Positions 1-6,676 of a stretch of DNA of 12,417 nt are shown piece by piece. A model generated the notes under the pieces. That model saw only the letters and a list, made by a program, of their open reading frames with translations, was not told the DNA's origin and ran no database searches. The DNA lies in contig JAGDDO010000039.1 in assembly GCA_017848205.1 (NCBI GenBank), positions 1-12,417 of the forward strand, read 5' to 3'. The position numbers and the translations under genes are program-made. This DNA comes from Oscillospiraceae bacterium. Lineage in GTDB: Bacteria; Bacillota_A; Clostridia; Oscillospirales; Ruminococcaceae. The number at the start of each line of letters is the position of its first letter. Position 1 is the stretch's first letter.

Positions 1-618
1 AGCAAGGATGTTAAGCTTAACTACATTCTTGACAACATGATCATGAACGGTGAGCTCGAACCGCTCATTGTTGTGTGTCCGACATTCGACAAGTGCACAG
101 CTCAGACATTCTACAAGGAATGGCAGCAGAGCCTTATCCCGTTCATTGAGGCAAAGTACTCAACATATGCAGAGTCAACTTCTGCAGCTGATATAAAGGC
201 TTCAAGATATCACCGTGCATACGGCGGATTCTCAATGGGTTCAGCATCAACATGGGCTGCACTCGTCCATGACGGTCTCCCGGTATGTGCGTACTGGCTC
301 CCGCTCAGCGGCGATAACTGGGAAGCAAGCGGCGGCGGATACGCAAAGGCTAAGTCAGTAGCAGACGCAGTTGACAAGTCAGGACTTAAGAAGAACGAAT
401 ACTTCATCATGGCGTGCACAGGTTCAGAAGATATCGCATATGCTAACATGAATCCTCAGATGGATGAAATGAAGAAGATGAGCCAGTTTGTTTACACTTC
501 AGACTTCTCAAAGGGTAACTTCTACTACCTTGTAGCTCCTGGCAAGACACACTGGTGGGGATACGTAAGACATTACGTATATGACGTTCTCCCTTCATTC
601 TTCCACGAAGGCCAGTGA
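1..618 (+). CDS. CE1-like secreted carbohydrate/feruloyl esterase, 5'-truncated by window edge
   Basis: The frame is open from base 1 and ends at tandem TGA TGA (616-621), so only the C-terminal 205 residues are visible. They match the alpha/beta-hydrolase fold of the esterase D / feruloyl esterase family (CE1-like). There is a nucleophile elbow GGFSMGS (GxSxG) encoded near 223-243, a beta-strand plus PTFD segment upstream of it, a probable acid residue in the TGSED segment (421-435), and a late histidine in GKTHWW (541-558), giving a plausible Ser-Asp-His triad. Such enzymes cleave acetyl or feruloyl esters on plant xylan and are usually secreted, often as modules of larger cellulosomal proteins. 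The N-terminus, signal peptide and any CBM or dockerin lie outside the window, and the protein ends right after the esterase fold with no C-terminal dockerin. Substrate specificity cannot be read from this fragment; a general enterochelin-esterase-like hydrolase is the alternative. Confidence 0.8.
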   Translation, partial: SKDVKLNYILDNMIMNGELEPLIVVCPTFDKCTAQTFYKEWQQSLIPFIEAKYSTYAESTSAADIKASRYHRAYGGFSMGSASTWAALVHDGLPVCAYWLPLSGDNWEASGGGYAKAKSVADAVDKSGLKKNEYFIMACTGSEDIAYANMNPQMDEMKKMSQFVYTSDFSKGNFYYLVAPGKTHWWGYVRHYVYDVLPSFFHEGQ

Positions 619-653
619 TGAACAGATATTGATCATCAATAACTTCTAAACAG

Positions 654-692
654 CATCCGAAGAATGGTTTTACCTCATTCTTCGGATGTTTT
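654..692 (+). terminator. Rho-independent terminator of the esterase gene
   Basis: A perfect 13-bp stem (CATCCGAAGAATG at 654-666 with its complement at 676-688) encloses a 9-nt loop and is followed directly by TTTT and further T-rich sequence. It lies 36 nt after the esterase stop codon. Confidence 0.85.
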
Positions 693-727
693 GCTGTTTG
701 TATTTCAGCAACCCGCAAATAAGCAAA

Positions 728-772
728 AACCAGCCTCCGGTCCGCACACTGCGTGCAGGCCGGAGGCTGGTT
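728..772. terminator. Long GC-rich hairpin, probable second (bidirectional) terminator
   Basis: AACCAGCCTCCGG (728-740) is perfectly complementary to 760-772, and an inner GCAC/GTGC pairing (744-747 with 753-756) extends the hairpin. A-rich sequence precedes it and T-rich sequence (TTCGTTTTATT) follows, as in bidirectional terminators. It isolates miaB from upstream transcription. No minus-strand gene ends here, so a backup terminator for the esterase transcript is the simplest reading. Confidence 0.6.
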
Positions 773-808
773 CGTTTTATTCTTCGGTGATATGGAAAAA
801 CGCATATC

Positions 809-837
809 TTGTCAAGCGGGCGGAATCGTGTTATAAT
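809..837 (+). promoter_or_regulatory. Sigma-A type promoter for miaB
   Basis: TTGTCA (809-814) and a consensus TATAAT (832-837) are separated by exactly 17 bp. The predicted transcript start near 844 leaves a short leader before the miaB ribosome site. Confidence 0.8.
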
Positions 838-862
838 AGTAGCTGTGTATACGTAAATGAAC

Positions 863-868
863 GGAGGA
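863..868 (+). promoter_or_regulatory. Ribosome binding site that decides the miaB start
   Basis: GGAGGA ends 6 nt before TTG 875. It directly abuts ATG 869 (0 nt) and lies inside the reading frame of ATG 857. Only TTG 875 has normal spacing. Confidence 0.65.
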
Positions 869-874
869 ATGTTT

Positions 875-2242
875 TTGGATCCTTACATAGAAAAGGTCAG
901 AACGATAAATGAAAAGCTGGATGCTCCGCCGCTTGCGCATGTTCACAGTTACGGATGCCAGCTTAATGTTACTGACGGGGAAAAACTCAAGGGACTTCTG
1001 TCGAAAATGGGATACGGTTTCACTGATGTTCCGGAGGAAGCAGATCTTGTTATACTGAACACCTGTGCAGTACGTGAGAACGCCGAGGATCGTGTGTTCG
1101 GCAATCTCGGGTTTCTGAAGCATTACAAGGAACTGAAAAAGGACATGATCATCTGCATTTCCGGATGCATGACGGAGCAGAAGGACGTTGTTGAAAAAAT
1201 ACGTTCATCCTATAAATATGTTGACATTGTTATCGGAACGAATGCGTTTGACCGTTTTCCGGGATATGTTCACGAGGTGCTTTCAGGCAGGAAACACGTT
1301 TATGATGAGTCCGGTCCGGGAAGCGGCGTTTCCGAGGGAAACGAGCAGATAAGAAGCAGTTCGTTCAAGGCGTCCGTCCCGATAATGTACGGATGCAACA
1401 ATTTCTGCACCTACTGTATAGTGCCGTATGTAAGAGGGCGTGAACGCAGCCGAAAGGCGGAAGATATACTTGCCGAGGTGCGCGGCATTGTGGCGGACGG
1501 CTACAGGGAGATAATGCTCCTTGGCCAGAACGTCAACTCCTACGGAAATGACCTTGAAGACGGAATAAAGTTTCCGGAGCTTTTAAGAAGGATAAACGCC
1601 ATAGAAGGTGATTTTATAATAAGATTTATGTCGTCGCATCCGAAAGATGCCGGAAAGGATCTTATCGATGCACTGGCTGACTGTGAGAAGGCAGGACATT
1701 TTCTGCATCTTCCTGTGCAGTCGGGAAGCAACAGCGTGCTCGAAAGAATGAACAGACGCTACACAGCGGAAAAATATATGGAGATCATCGACTACGCAAA
1801 AAGCCGGTGTCCGGACTTTACTTTTTCGACTGACATTCTTATCGGATTCCCTGACGAAACTGACGAGGAATTTGAAGATACGCTGAAGCTGATCGAAAAG
1901 GTGCGCTACAGCAATATTTACAGCTTCATATATTCAAAGCGTACCGGAACGAAGGCAGCACTTCTTGAAGACAGGACGCCGTATTCTGCAAAGCAGGAAA
2001 GAATGCAGAAACTTCTTGAACTTCAGAGAAGAATAACTACTGAAGACTACAGAAAATATATAGGAAAGACTCTTAAGGTACTGGTCGACGGCCCGGGAAA
2101 AGGCGGGGAAGGAACTCTTACCGGAAAGAGCAGTGAATTCATTATAGTAAACTTTAAAGGCGACAGTTCACTTGCCGGACAGTTTGTGAATGTAAAGATA
2201 ACAGCAGCCCGTAACTGGGCAGTGGAGGGTGAACTTATCTGA
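875..2242 (+). CDS. miaB: tRNA-2-methylthio-N6-dimethylallyladenosine synthase MiaB
   Basis: Radical-SAM methylthiotransferase that adds the 2-methylthio group to i6A at position 37 of tRNAs reading UNN codons. Numbering from TTG 875 (455 residues): the N-terminal UPF0004 domain carries the auxiliary-cluster cysteines C28 (YGCQ), C64 (NTCAV) and C98 (SGCM). The radical-SAM domain carries C174-x3-C178-x2-C181 (CNNFCTYC). The MiaB signature PYVRGRERSR follows, and a C-terminal TRAM domain occupies about residues 385-450. Length is normal and all six cluster cysteines are present. The frame also has ATGs at 857 and 869, but the Shine-Dalgarno sequence is optimally placed only for TTG 875. It has its own promoter, and the YlbF/YmcA-like gene follows 108 nt later, the same neighbour as in Bacillus subtilis (miaB-ymcA). 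Confidence 0.95.
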   Translation: MDPYIEKVRTINEKLDAPPLAHVHSYGCQLNVTDGEKLKGLLSKMGYGFTDVPEEADLVILNTCAVRENAEDRVFGNLGFLKHYKELKKDMIICISGCMTEQKDVVEKIRSSYKYVDIVIGTNAFDRFPGYVHEVLSGRKHVYDESGPGSGVSEGNEQIRSSSFKASVPIMYGCNNFCTYCIVPYVRGRERSRKAEDILAEVRGIVADGYREIMLLGQNVNSYGNDLEDGIKFPELLRRINAIEGDFIIRFMSSHPKDAGKDLIDALADCEKAGHFLHLPVQSGSNSVLERMNRRYTAEKYMEIIDYAKSRCPDFTFSTDILIGFPDETDEEFEDTLKLIEKVRYSNIYSFIYSKRTGTKAALLEDRTPYSAKQERMQKLLELQRRITTEDYRKYIGKTLKVLVDGPGKGGEGTLTGKSSEFIIVNFKGDSSLAGQFVNVKITAARNWAVEGELI

Positions 2243-2284
2243 CCTGAAGAACCGTCCGCGGTAAAAGGACAGAAACGTTTGAGC

Positions 2285-2304
2285 CCTGATCCGGGAAGAT
2301 CAGG
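2285..2304 (+). other. Hairpin in the miaB-ylbF intergenic region without T-tract
   Basis: CCTGATC (2285-2291) pairs with GATCAGG (2298-2304) across a 6-nt loop. No run of T follows, so it is not a convincing intrinsic terminator. It could be an mRNA processing or stability element between miaB and the next gene. The rest of the gap 2243-2350 shows nothing else recognisable. Confidence 0.35.
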
Positions 2305-2350
2305 ATGACGGACTTGCCGGAAAACAGAATTTTAATCGGAGGAATCGATA

Positions 2351-2758
2351 ATGGACAATATAATTGAAAAGACAAGAGAACTGGGAAAGCTCATCCAGCA
2401 GGATGCAAGGTACAAGGCATATGTTGCCGCAAGAGAAAAGAACGACAACGATCCTGCTCTTCAGAAAATGATCGGAGAGTTCGAGGAAATGCGTACAGAA
2501 CTTGCAGTCGAAATGACAAAGGATGACAAGGACACTGAAAAGATAAAGCAGCTTGATGAAGATATCAAGACTCTTTACGGCAGTATCATGGGCTCAGAGC
2601 TTATGATGGAATTTGAAACAGCCAAGGCAGCAATGGATACTATGCTTTCACAGATAAACACTGTCATCACACAGTGTGCAAACGGTGAAGATCCTGATAC
2701 ATGTCCTGTTACAACAGGATGTACTGGAAGCTGCGATTCATGTGCAGGGTGCCACTGA
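2351..2758 (+). CDS. YlbF/YmcA (RicF/RicA)-family protein with Cys-rich tail
   Basis: A 135-residue, largely helical protein (MDNIIEKTRELG, IQQDARYKAY) typical of the YlbF/YmcA (Com_YlbF) family. In B. subtilis the paralogues RicA (YmcA) and RicF (YlbF) join RicT (YaaT) in an Fe-S-containing complex that affects RNase Y-dependent mRNA maturation, sporulation, competence and biofilm formation. Residues 1-105 form the helical core. The tail holds six cysteines (109, 118, 124, 128, 131, 134), the last four spaced C-x3-C-x2-C-x2-C, a likely metal or Fe-S ligand set. The position right after miaB matches B. subtilis ymcA, arguing for a RicA-like role, though family membership alone does not separate RicA from RicF. 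The start is supported by GGAGG (2338-2342) 8 nt upstream. The M23 gene begins 2 nt after its stop, so translational coupling is likely. Confidence 0.85.
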   Translation: MDNIIEKTRELGKLIQQDARYKAYVAAREKNDNDPALQKMIGEFEEMRTELAVEMTKDDKDTEKIKQLDEDIKTLYGSIMGSELMMEFETAKAAMDTMLSQINTVITQCANGEDPDTCPVTTGCTGSCDSCAGCH

Positions 2759-2760
2759 TC

Positions 2761-4278
2761 ATGAAGAATATGAAAAAGCGGATACTTGCGGGACTGATCG
2801 CATGTATAACTGCGTACAGCTTTTCGGGCAATCAGGCGGTTTTTCTTTCATCAGCCGAAGAAAAGCCTACTGTACAGGAGCTTGAAAACCAGAAAGCTGA
2901 AAACGACAAAAAGATCGCTGAACTGAAAAAAGAGATCGAGGAAGCAAAGAAGGATTACGATGCTGTTATCTCAGATGAGAACGCAAAGCTCAGCTATCAG
3001 AACGCGCTTAATGAGAAAATCGATCTTCAGAATAAGAACATCGGCGTAGTTGTCGAGCAGATGAATCAGATCGATGAAGATATAAAGGAAAATGTAGCCG
3101 GTATTTCCGATGTTGAAAAGCAGATCGGCACACAGAACGTTCTTATAGATGAAAACATGGAACTCTACAAGAAGCGTTTACGTGCCTCATATATGTCCGG
3201 CGGAGACAATCTGGCTGCAGTGCTTTCCGGTTCAAGTAATTTTGAAGATATTCTGATGAAGTTCGAGATCATTTCAAGGGTTGCCGATCACGATAAAAAG
3301 CTGGTCACAAAACTTAACGAGCAGCTTGTAAAGCTGAAGGAACTTGAGGAAAATCTTCAGAACAGACAGGAAAAGCTTTCAGGAGATCTTGAAGATGCAG
3401 CTGCGAAAAAGGAAGAACTGAACGAAAAACTGGATATCCTTAACGCAGATTATGACGCAACAAGTGAGGAACTTTCAAAACTTGACGGCGAGAAGGCTTC
3501 ACTTTCAAGTCATATTACCGAGAGCGAAGAGCTTATAGCGCTCAAGGAAGAAGAACAGAAAAAGATGGATGCTGCCATTGACGAAATTATGGAACAGATG
3601 AGGCAGGAATCCATTGCTGAATCAAAGAGAGTGTCTGAATCTCTCGCTATAGCAGCTGAAGAATCGAGAAAAGCGGAAGAATCAAGAAAAGCTGAAGAGT
3701 CACGAAAGGCCGAACGTGAACAGGAAAAGCCGGTGACACAGCCTCCTGAAGAAGAGGAAAAACCAGTCACACAGCCTCCGGAGGATGAACCGGAAGACGA
3801 GCCTGTAGTTCCTGACAGCAATAACGCACCGGCAGCGGATAATTCATCACTTATGTACTGGCCGGTACCGGGATTCACTAATCGTTCAAGTGACTTCTGG
3901 GACGGAAGAAATCACGGCGCTATTGACGTTGACGGATTGGGACATGAGGGCGGTATCAGAGGTGCGAAAGTGTACGCAGCGGACAACGGAATAATTGCCT
4001 CAGCTGTTGACACAGGCTGTACCCATGAATATGCGTGCTCATGCGGCGGCGGATACGGAAGCTATATCATAATCGCTCATGACGATGCAGTTCATTCTAC
4101 CGTATATGCACATCTTCAGGCAGTATTCGTAAGTACAGGACAGCGTGTATCAAAAGGACAGCTTATCGGCCTTGTGGGAACGACCGGTTCTTCGACTGGC
4201 CCGCATCTTCACTTTGAAGTAAGAACAAACAACGTGAAAGTCGATCCTGACAGTTTCAGTTATCAGAACGAATATTAA
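2761..4278 (+). CDS. Secreted coiled-coil M23 (LytM/EnvC-like) peptidoglycan hydrolase
   Basis: A 505-residue exported murein hydrolase or hydrolase activator. An N-terminal signal peptide (KKR, then a hydrophobic stretch, probable cleavage after SSA32) is followed by a long Glu/Lys-rich coiled coil (about 37-290) like that of EnvC/PcsB proteins. Next come the hexad repeat EESRKA three times (about 301-318) and a Pro/Glu linker with a repeated EKPVTQPPE. The C-terminal M23 domain covers about 370-505. Its metal and catalytic residues are intact: H385-x3-D389, H451 in YAHL, and H482-x-H484 in HLHFE. A small Cys-containing insertion (CTHEYACSC) lies in the domain. Family members cut or regulate cutting of peptide cross-links during cell separation. 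ATG 2761 was chosen because the frame upstream lies inside the previous gene, and GCAGGG (2745-2750) serves as a weak ribosome site; ATG 2770 would also preserve the signal peptide. Confidence 0.88.
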   Translation: MKNMKKRILAGLIACITAYSFSGNQAVFLSSAEEKPTVQELENQKAENDKKIAELKKEIEEAKKDYDAVISDENAKLSYQNALNEKIDLQNKNIGVVVEQMNQIDEDIKENVAGISDVEKQIGTQNVLIDENMELYKKRLRASYMSGGDNLAAVLSGSSNFEDILMKFEIISRVADHDKKLVTKLNEQLVKLKELEENLQNRQEKLSGDLEDAAAKKEELNEKLDILNADYDATSEELSKLDGEKASLSSHITESEELIALKEEEQKKMDAAIDEIMEQMRQESIAESKRVSESLAIAAEESRKAEESRKAEESRKAEREQEKPVTQPPEEEEKPVTQPPEDEPEDEPVVPDSNNAPAADNSSLMYWPVPGFTNRSSDFWDGRNHGAIDVDGLGHEGGIRGAKVYAADNGIIASAVDTGCTHEYACSCGGGYGSYIIIAHDDAVHSTVYAHLQAVFVSTGQRVSKGQLIGLVGTTGSSTGPHLHFEVRTNNVKVDPDSFSYQNEY

Positions 4279-4293
4279 TAATTCATATTTTCG

Positions 4294-4327
4294 CAAGCTC
4301 TCTGAAAAGTTCAGAGGGCTTGTTTTT
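4294..4327 (+). terminator. Rho-independent terminator after the M23 gene
   Basis: CAAGCTCTCTGAA (4294-4306) pairs with 4310-4322 over 13 bp with one G-U pair and a 3-nt AAG loop, followed by TTTTT. It closes the miaB-ylbF-M23 transcription unit 15 nt after the stop. Confidence 0.9.
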
Positions 4328-4349
4328 GTTGATCCGTATGTGGTATAAT
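4320..4349 (+). promoter_or_regulatory. Promoter for the nitroreductase transcript
   Basis: A consensus extended -10 (TGG TATAAT, hexamer at 4344-4349) lies 18 bp after TTGTTT (4320-4325), which overlaps the T-tract of the preceding terminator. The transcript would carry a leader of about 135 nt. Confidence 0.65.
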
Positions 4350-4373
4350 TCATGTATTACTAACGAACGGAAT

Positions 4374-4458
4374 GGTGTAGTTTCCTTCGGAAACTAAATT
4401 GAATTTTTCCAGTCGTGGACTGGAAAATCACCGAAAAGACAAACGAGTTACTCAATTT
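4374..4458 (+). promoter_or_regulatory. Structured 5' leader of the nitroreductase mRNA
   Basis: Two strong hairpins lie side by side. Hairpin 1 is AGTTTCC-TTC-GGAAACT (4379-4395). Hairpin 2 is TTTTCCAGTC-GTG-GACTGGAAAA (4405-4427, 10 bp). GGTG (4374-4377) can pair with CACC (4429-4432) to close both into a three-way junction. Alternatively AAATTGA (4396-4402) pairs with TCAATTT (4452-4458) around hairpin 2. I do not recognise a known riboswitch class. It could be a regulatory leader or another member of the local repeat family, because AATGGTG followed by a CCTTCGG-capped hairpin and then AATTGA also occurs at 6678-6703. Confidence 0.45.
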
Positions 4459-4493
4459 TGAAAACTTTGCAGGGAGATACAGAGGAGGATTCT

Positions 4494-5123
4494 ATGGAAT
4501 TCTATGAAGTTATAAACAGCAGAAAAACTATTCGTGAATTTGAAAATGAAAACATACCGGAAGAGGTTATCGAACGTATAATATCGGCTGCATTCAAAGC
4601 ACCTACCAATGATCATATGAGGGACTGGCATTATATTATAGTCAGAGATAAGAATGTTACTGCGAAACTGCTTGATATTATTCCAAAAGGTATATCTGAT
4701 AATGATATGGAACAGCTGATAAAGGACTGGAATTTAAGTGATCTTTTACAGCAGGAGTGTTACCGTAACGCAGTTCCTAAACAATACAGAATGCTGTTTG
4801 ATGCGTCAGCGATCATTATTCCTTTGCTTAAGCAGAAAACGGATATTCTTCGCCCGGAAAATATCTCACATCTGAACGGCTTCGCTTCAATCTGGTGCAG
4901 TATTGAAAATATATTTTTAGCAGCGACTGCCGAAGGATATGGCTGTAATTTAAGAGTACCGCTTGGCGATGAAGAAGAATATGCAAGAAAAGTACTCGGA
5001 TTTTCCGAAGACTACTTCATGCCTTGTTTCATTGGAATCGGAAAGCCACGGAAAGATGCAGTGCCTGTAAAGCAAAAAGAAATCAGTATCAAGGAGCGAA
5101 TACACTGGGATAAATTTTGTTAA
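4494..5123 (+). CDS. Nitroreductase-family flavoprotein
   Basis: A 209-residue protein of the FMN-dependent nitroreductase family, which transfers electrons from NAD(P)H to nitro compounds, quinones or other acceptors. Features seen: the N-terminal FMN phosphate-binding motif SRKTIREF (9-16), the APTNDHMRDWHYI segment (36-48) corresponding to the usual APS..N.QPW flavin contact, the helix AATAEGYG that precedes the second flavin-binding strand, and a C-terminal FIGIGKP strand. Length is normal. ATG 4494 was chosen for the AGGAGG at 4483-4488, 5 nt upstream. It sits behind its own promoter and structured leader. The stop is followed after 1 nt by the first 50-nt palindromic repeat. No terminator with a T-tract separates it from the next gene, so read-through into the DUF2262 gene is possible. 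The physiological substrate is unknown. Confidence 0.85.
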   Translation: MEFYEVINSRKTIREFENENIPEEVIERIISAAFKAPTNDHMRDWHYIIVRDKNVTAKLLDIIPKGISDNDMEQLIKDWNLSDLLQQECYRNAVPKQYRMLFDASAIIIPLLKQKTDILRPENISHLNGFASIWCSIENIFLAATAEGYGCNLRVPLGDEEEYARKVLGFSEDYFMPCFIGIGKPRKDAVPVKQKEISIKERIHWDKFC

Positions 5124-5124
5124 A

Positions 5125-5174
5125 ATAGCACGCCGAAGGCGTTCATTTGAAATGGTGGTGCCTTCGGCACAATT
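5125..5174 (+). repeat. Palindromic repeat, full copy 1 (50 nt)
   Basis: Identical over 50 nt to 6651-6700. It contains GCCGAAGGC near the left end and its reverse complement GCCTTCGGC near the right end, each also locally self-complementary (CGCC-GAA-GGCG and GTGCC-TTC-GGCAC). The element can fold as two small hairpins or one long one. It starts 1 nt after the nitroreductase stop. Confidence 0.85.
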
Positions 5175-5229
5175 ATAAAAAGTCTGCTGCGCACAGATTG
5201 ACGTTGATTTGAGTAAAGGAGTTATTATA

Positions 5230-6159
5230 ATGATTTTTCCACGTAAAATCGGAATTTCTATGCCGGATGTGATTAAAGATACTTTTGAAACAACAGAACA
5301 TGAATATCTTGTGGGTTGTCGTTGTGATGATGCAGGAGGACCAATTTATAACCGTGAAGTAGATCAGAATGGAAATAAGCTGCCTCCGGTTGTTGTCAAT
5401 CATTTTGATATTGTGGGATATATTGACCTTACAACCGGTACACAAGCTCGAAGCAATGGCTGGATGTCATTCACAACGGATTTTCCGGATTATAATAATA
5501 AAACGCAGGAAGAACAGAGGATTCTTTATGAAAACTCAAAGAAGGATAGATGTCTTTTTCAGAAAAACAAAATCTATCGAATCAAAGCCTATCCGCCTGT
5601 TTCTTGTCCGGATCGTCCTTTTTTCAACAATGAAGCACATATGCAGGGAATGTATGTCACAGAAATTCTTTCAGATGATGAGCAAAATGAATATCTTCAG
5701 AATCTGCTCGATATCTGGTACAATCCAGTAACTATACATTCTGAAGAATTAGGGGATATGGTTCTGGATAAAGAATTGATGTGGTACTGCACAAAAAAAG
5801 ACTGGCGCAGAAAACCGATTGATATCAGTTTGAAAATTCATGACGAAAATGAAGATGTGTCCGCAGGTCTTGCGATTCTTGAACAGTTCTGGAAAAAGAA
5901 ATCTGCCTGGGATAAAAAGCTACGCTCTTTTGCTGCGAATCAGCTTCTTGAACTCGCAAATGATTGGCAAGATGACGATGATGCCGAGGAATGGACGGAG
6001 GAATCATTCGCCAAAGCACTTGAAAATTCAGCACTTACAATGAATACAGATGGCAGGTTTGAAATGTGGTATAATGATGGAGACATTTTTCTCGGCCATT
6101 CAATTGTTGTATCCGGGAATGTTAAAGACGGCGCTAAGGGAGCTAAAATGGTAGGATAA
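5230..6159 (+). CDS. DUF2262 domain-containing protein of unknown function
   Basis: 309 residues, no signal peptide or membrane segment, acidic and rich in aromatic residues. The C-terminal part (about 172-309) matches my recall of DUF2262: a start like LGDMVLDKELMWY, a middle AWDKKLRSFAANQLLELANDW, and a conserved end TMNTDGRFEMWYNDGDIFLGHSIVVSG. The N-terminal 170 residues (GCRCDDAGGPIYNRE, KIYRIKAYPP) are not recognised. DUF2262 proteins are cytosolic, have no assigned biochemistry, and in my experience sit in accessory regions, sometimes near immunity-like genes; a functional role here would be speculation. ATG 5230 was chosen for AAAGGAG (5215-5221) 8 nt upstream, over an in-frame TTG at 5209. 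It lies between repeat copies and ends 24 nt before a long AT-rich terminator. Base composition looks more AT-rich than mutS or miaB. Confidence 0.75.
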   Translation: MIFPRKIGISMPDVIKDTFETTEHEYLVGCRCDDAGGPIYNREVDQNGNKLPPVVVNHFDIVGYIDLTTGTQARSNGWMSFTTDFPDYNNKTQEEQRILYENSKKDRCLFQKNKIYRIKAYPPVSCPDRPFFNNEAHMQGMYVTEILSDDEQNEYLQNLLDIWYNPVTIHSEELGDMVLDKELMWYCTKKDWRRKPIDISLKIHDENEDVSAGLAILEQFWKKKSAWDKKLRSFAANQLLELANDWQDDDDAEEWTEESFAKALENSALTMNTDGRFEMWYNDGDIFLGHSIVVSGNVKDGAKGAKMVG

Positions 6160-6183
6160 AAATGAAAGAAATCGAAAAAACGC

Positions 6184-6226
6184 AAAACAGAATATAAAAA
6201 AAGCATTTTTTTATGTTCTGTTTTTT
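6184..6226 (+). terminator. Long AT-rich terminator hairpin after the DUF2262 gene
   Basis: A 19-bp stem (6184-6202 with 6206-6224, one G-U pair) with a 3-nt GCA loop, running into TTTTTT. The 3' arm and following bases are repeated after the MATE gene, so this terminator is part of a dispersed element. Confidence 0.8.
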
Positions 6227-6254
6227 CAATAGTACGCCGAAGGCGTTCATTTGA
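6208..6254 (+). repeat. Repeat, short copy A (terminator arm + CGCCGAAGGCG half)
   Basis: 6208-6248 is identical to 8928-8968 (41 nt). 6228-6254 matches the left half of the 50-nt repeat with one difference (AGTACG instead of AGCACG), and the right half with GCCTTCGGC is missing. It abuts the leader of the next gene. Confidence 0.8.
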
Positions 6255-6274
6255 TTCGAAAGTTAGGTGATGCT

Positions 6275-6676
6275 ATGTCGATAATAAATGATGACAGATT
6301 AAAATTAGGCTGTAAGTTGTCTGATCTTCAGGAGCTTATAGATTTTCATGACAGCAGTTTTGAGGAAATACAATATGACAGGCAATCTTTGCGGTTATAT
6401 ATCAGGATAAGTTTATGTAACTGGAGACAAAACGGATATGATGAGAATACTGAAAACGAAATAGAAGCGATTCATTTAAAGTTTGAAGGTGCTTTTTATA
6501 ACGGAGAAAACAGGATTTTCAACGATGAGGATGCTGACGGAGGCATCTATTATGCGAAAATGACTGATGATAACGAGATAGAGTTTGTTGTTGAGGACAA
6601 AGACACAATTGTAAAATCTTATGTGATATCTGCGAAACACGTTTATATAGATAGCACGCCGAAGGCGTTCATTTGA
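6275..6676 (+). CDS. Unrecognised 133-residue protein; C-terminus encoded by repeat
   Basis: I do not recognise a family. The predicted protein is acidic and soluble, with no signal peptide, membrane segment or cysteine cluster. It has a motif-like LIDFHDSSFEEIQYD at about 21-35, followed by alternating beta-type stretches (LRLYIRISLCNW, IEAIHLKFEGAFY, IEFVVEDKDTIVKSYVISAKHVYI). That HDS-then-strands pattern is reminiscent of small accessory or immunity-like proteins, but this is only a resemblance. ATG 6275 with TTAGGTGA upstream is preferred to TTG 6251, which lies inside repeat copy A. The last residues STPKAFI and the TGA stop are encoded by repeat copy 2 (6651-6700), so the native C-terminus may have been replaced by repeat insertion. 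No promoter of its own is evident. It converges with the araC-type gene. Confidence 0.65.
   Translation: MSIINDDRLKLGCKLSDLQELIDFHDSSFEEIQYDRQSLRLYIRISLCNWRQNGYDENTENEIEAIHLKFEGAFYNGENRIFNDEDADGGIYYAKMTDDNEIEFVVEDKDTIVKSYVISAKHVYIDSTPKAFI

Noticed and set aside
2701..2760. Upstream extension of the M23 gene to the ATG at 2701
   Set aside because: It would lie inside the YlbF-like coding region and would bury the signal peptide behind 20 extra residues.
3510..3878. Ser-rich minus-strand open frame inside the M23 gene
   Set aside because: It is the mirror of the repetitive Glu/Lys/Pro linker codons and has no independent support.
5198..5231. Promoter for the DUF2262 gene (TTGACG with TATAAT near 5226)
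   Set aside because: Spacing is 22 bp for the good -10 and the TATAAT overlaps the start codon, so transcription would begin inside the gene.
6251..6274. TTG 6251 as start of the 133-residue protein
   Set aside because: It lies within repeat copy A and has no ribosome site; ATG 6275 has AGGTGA upstream.
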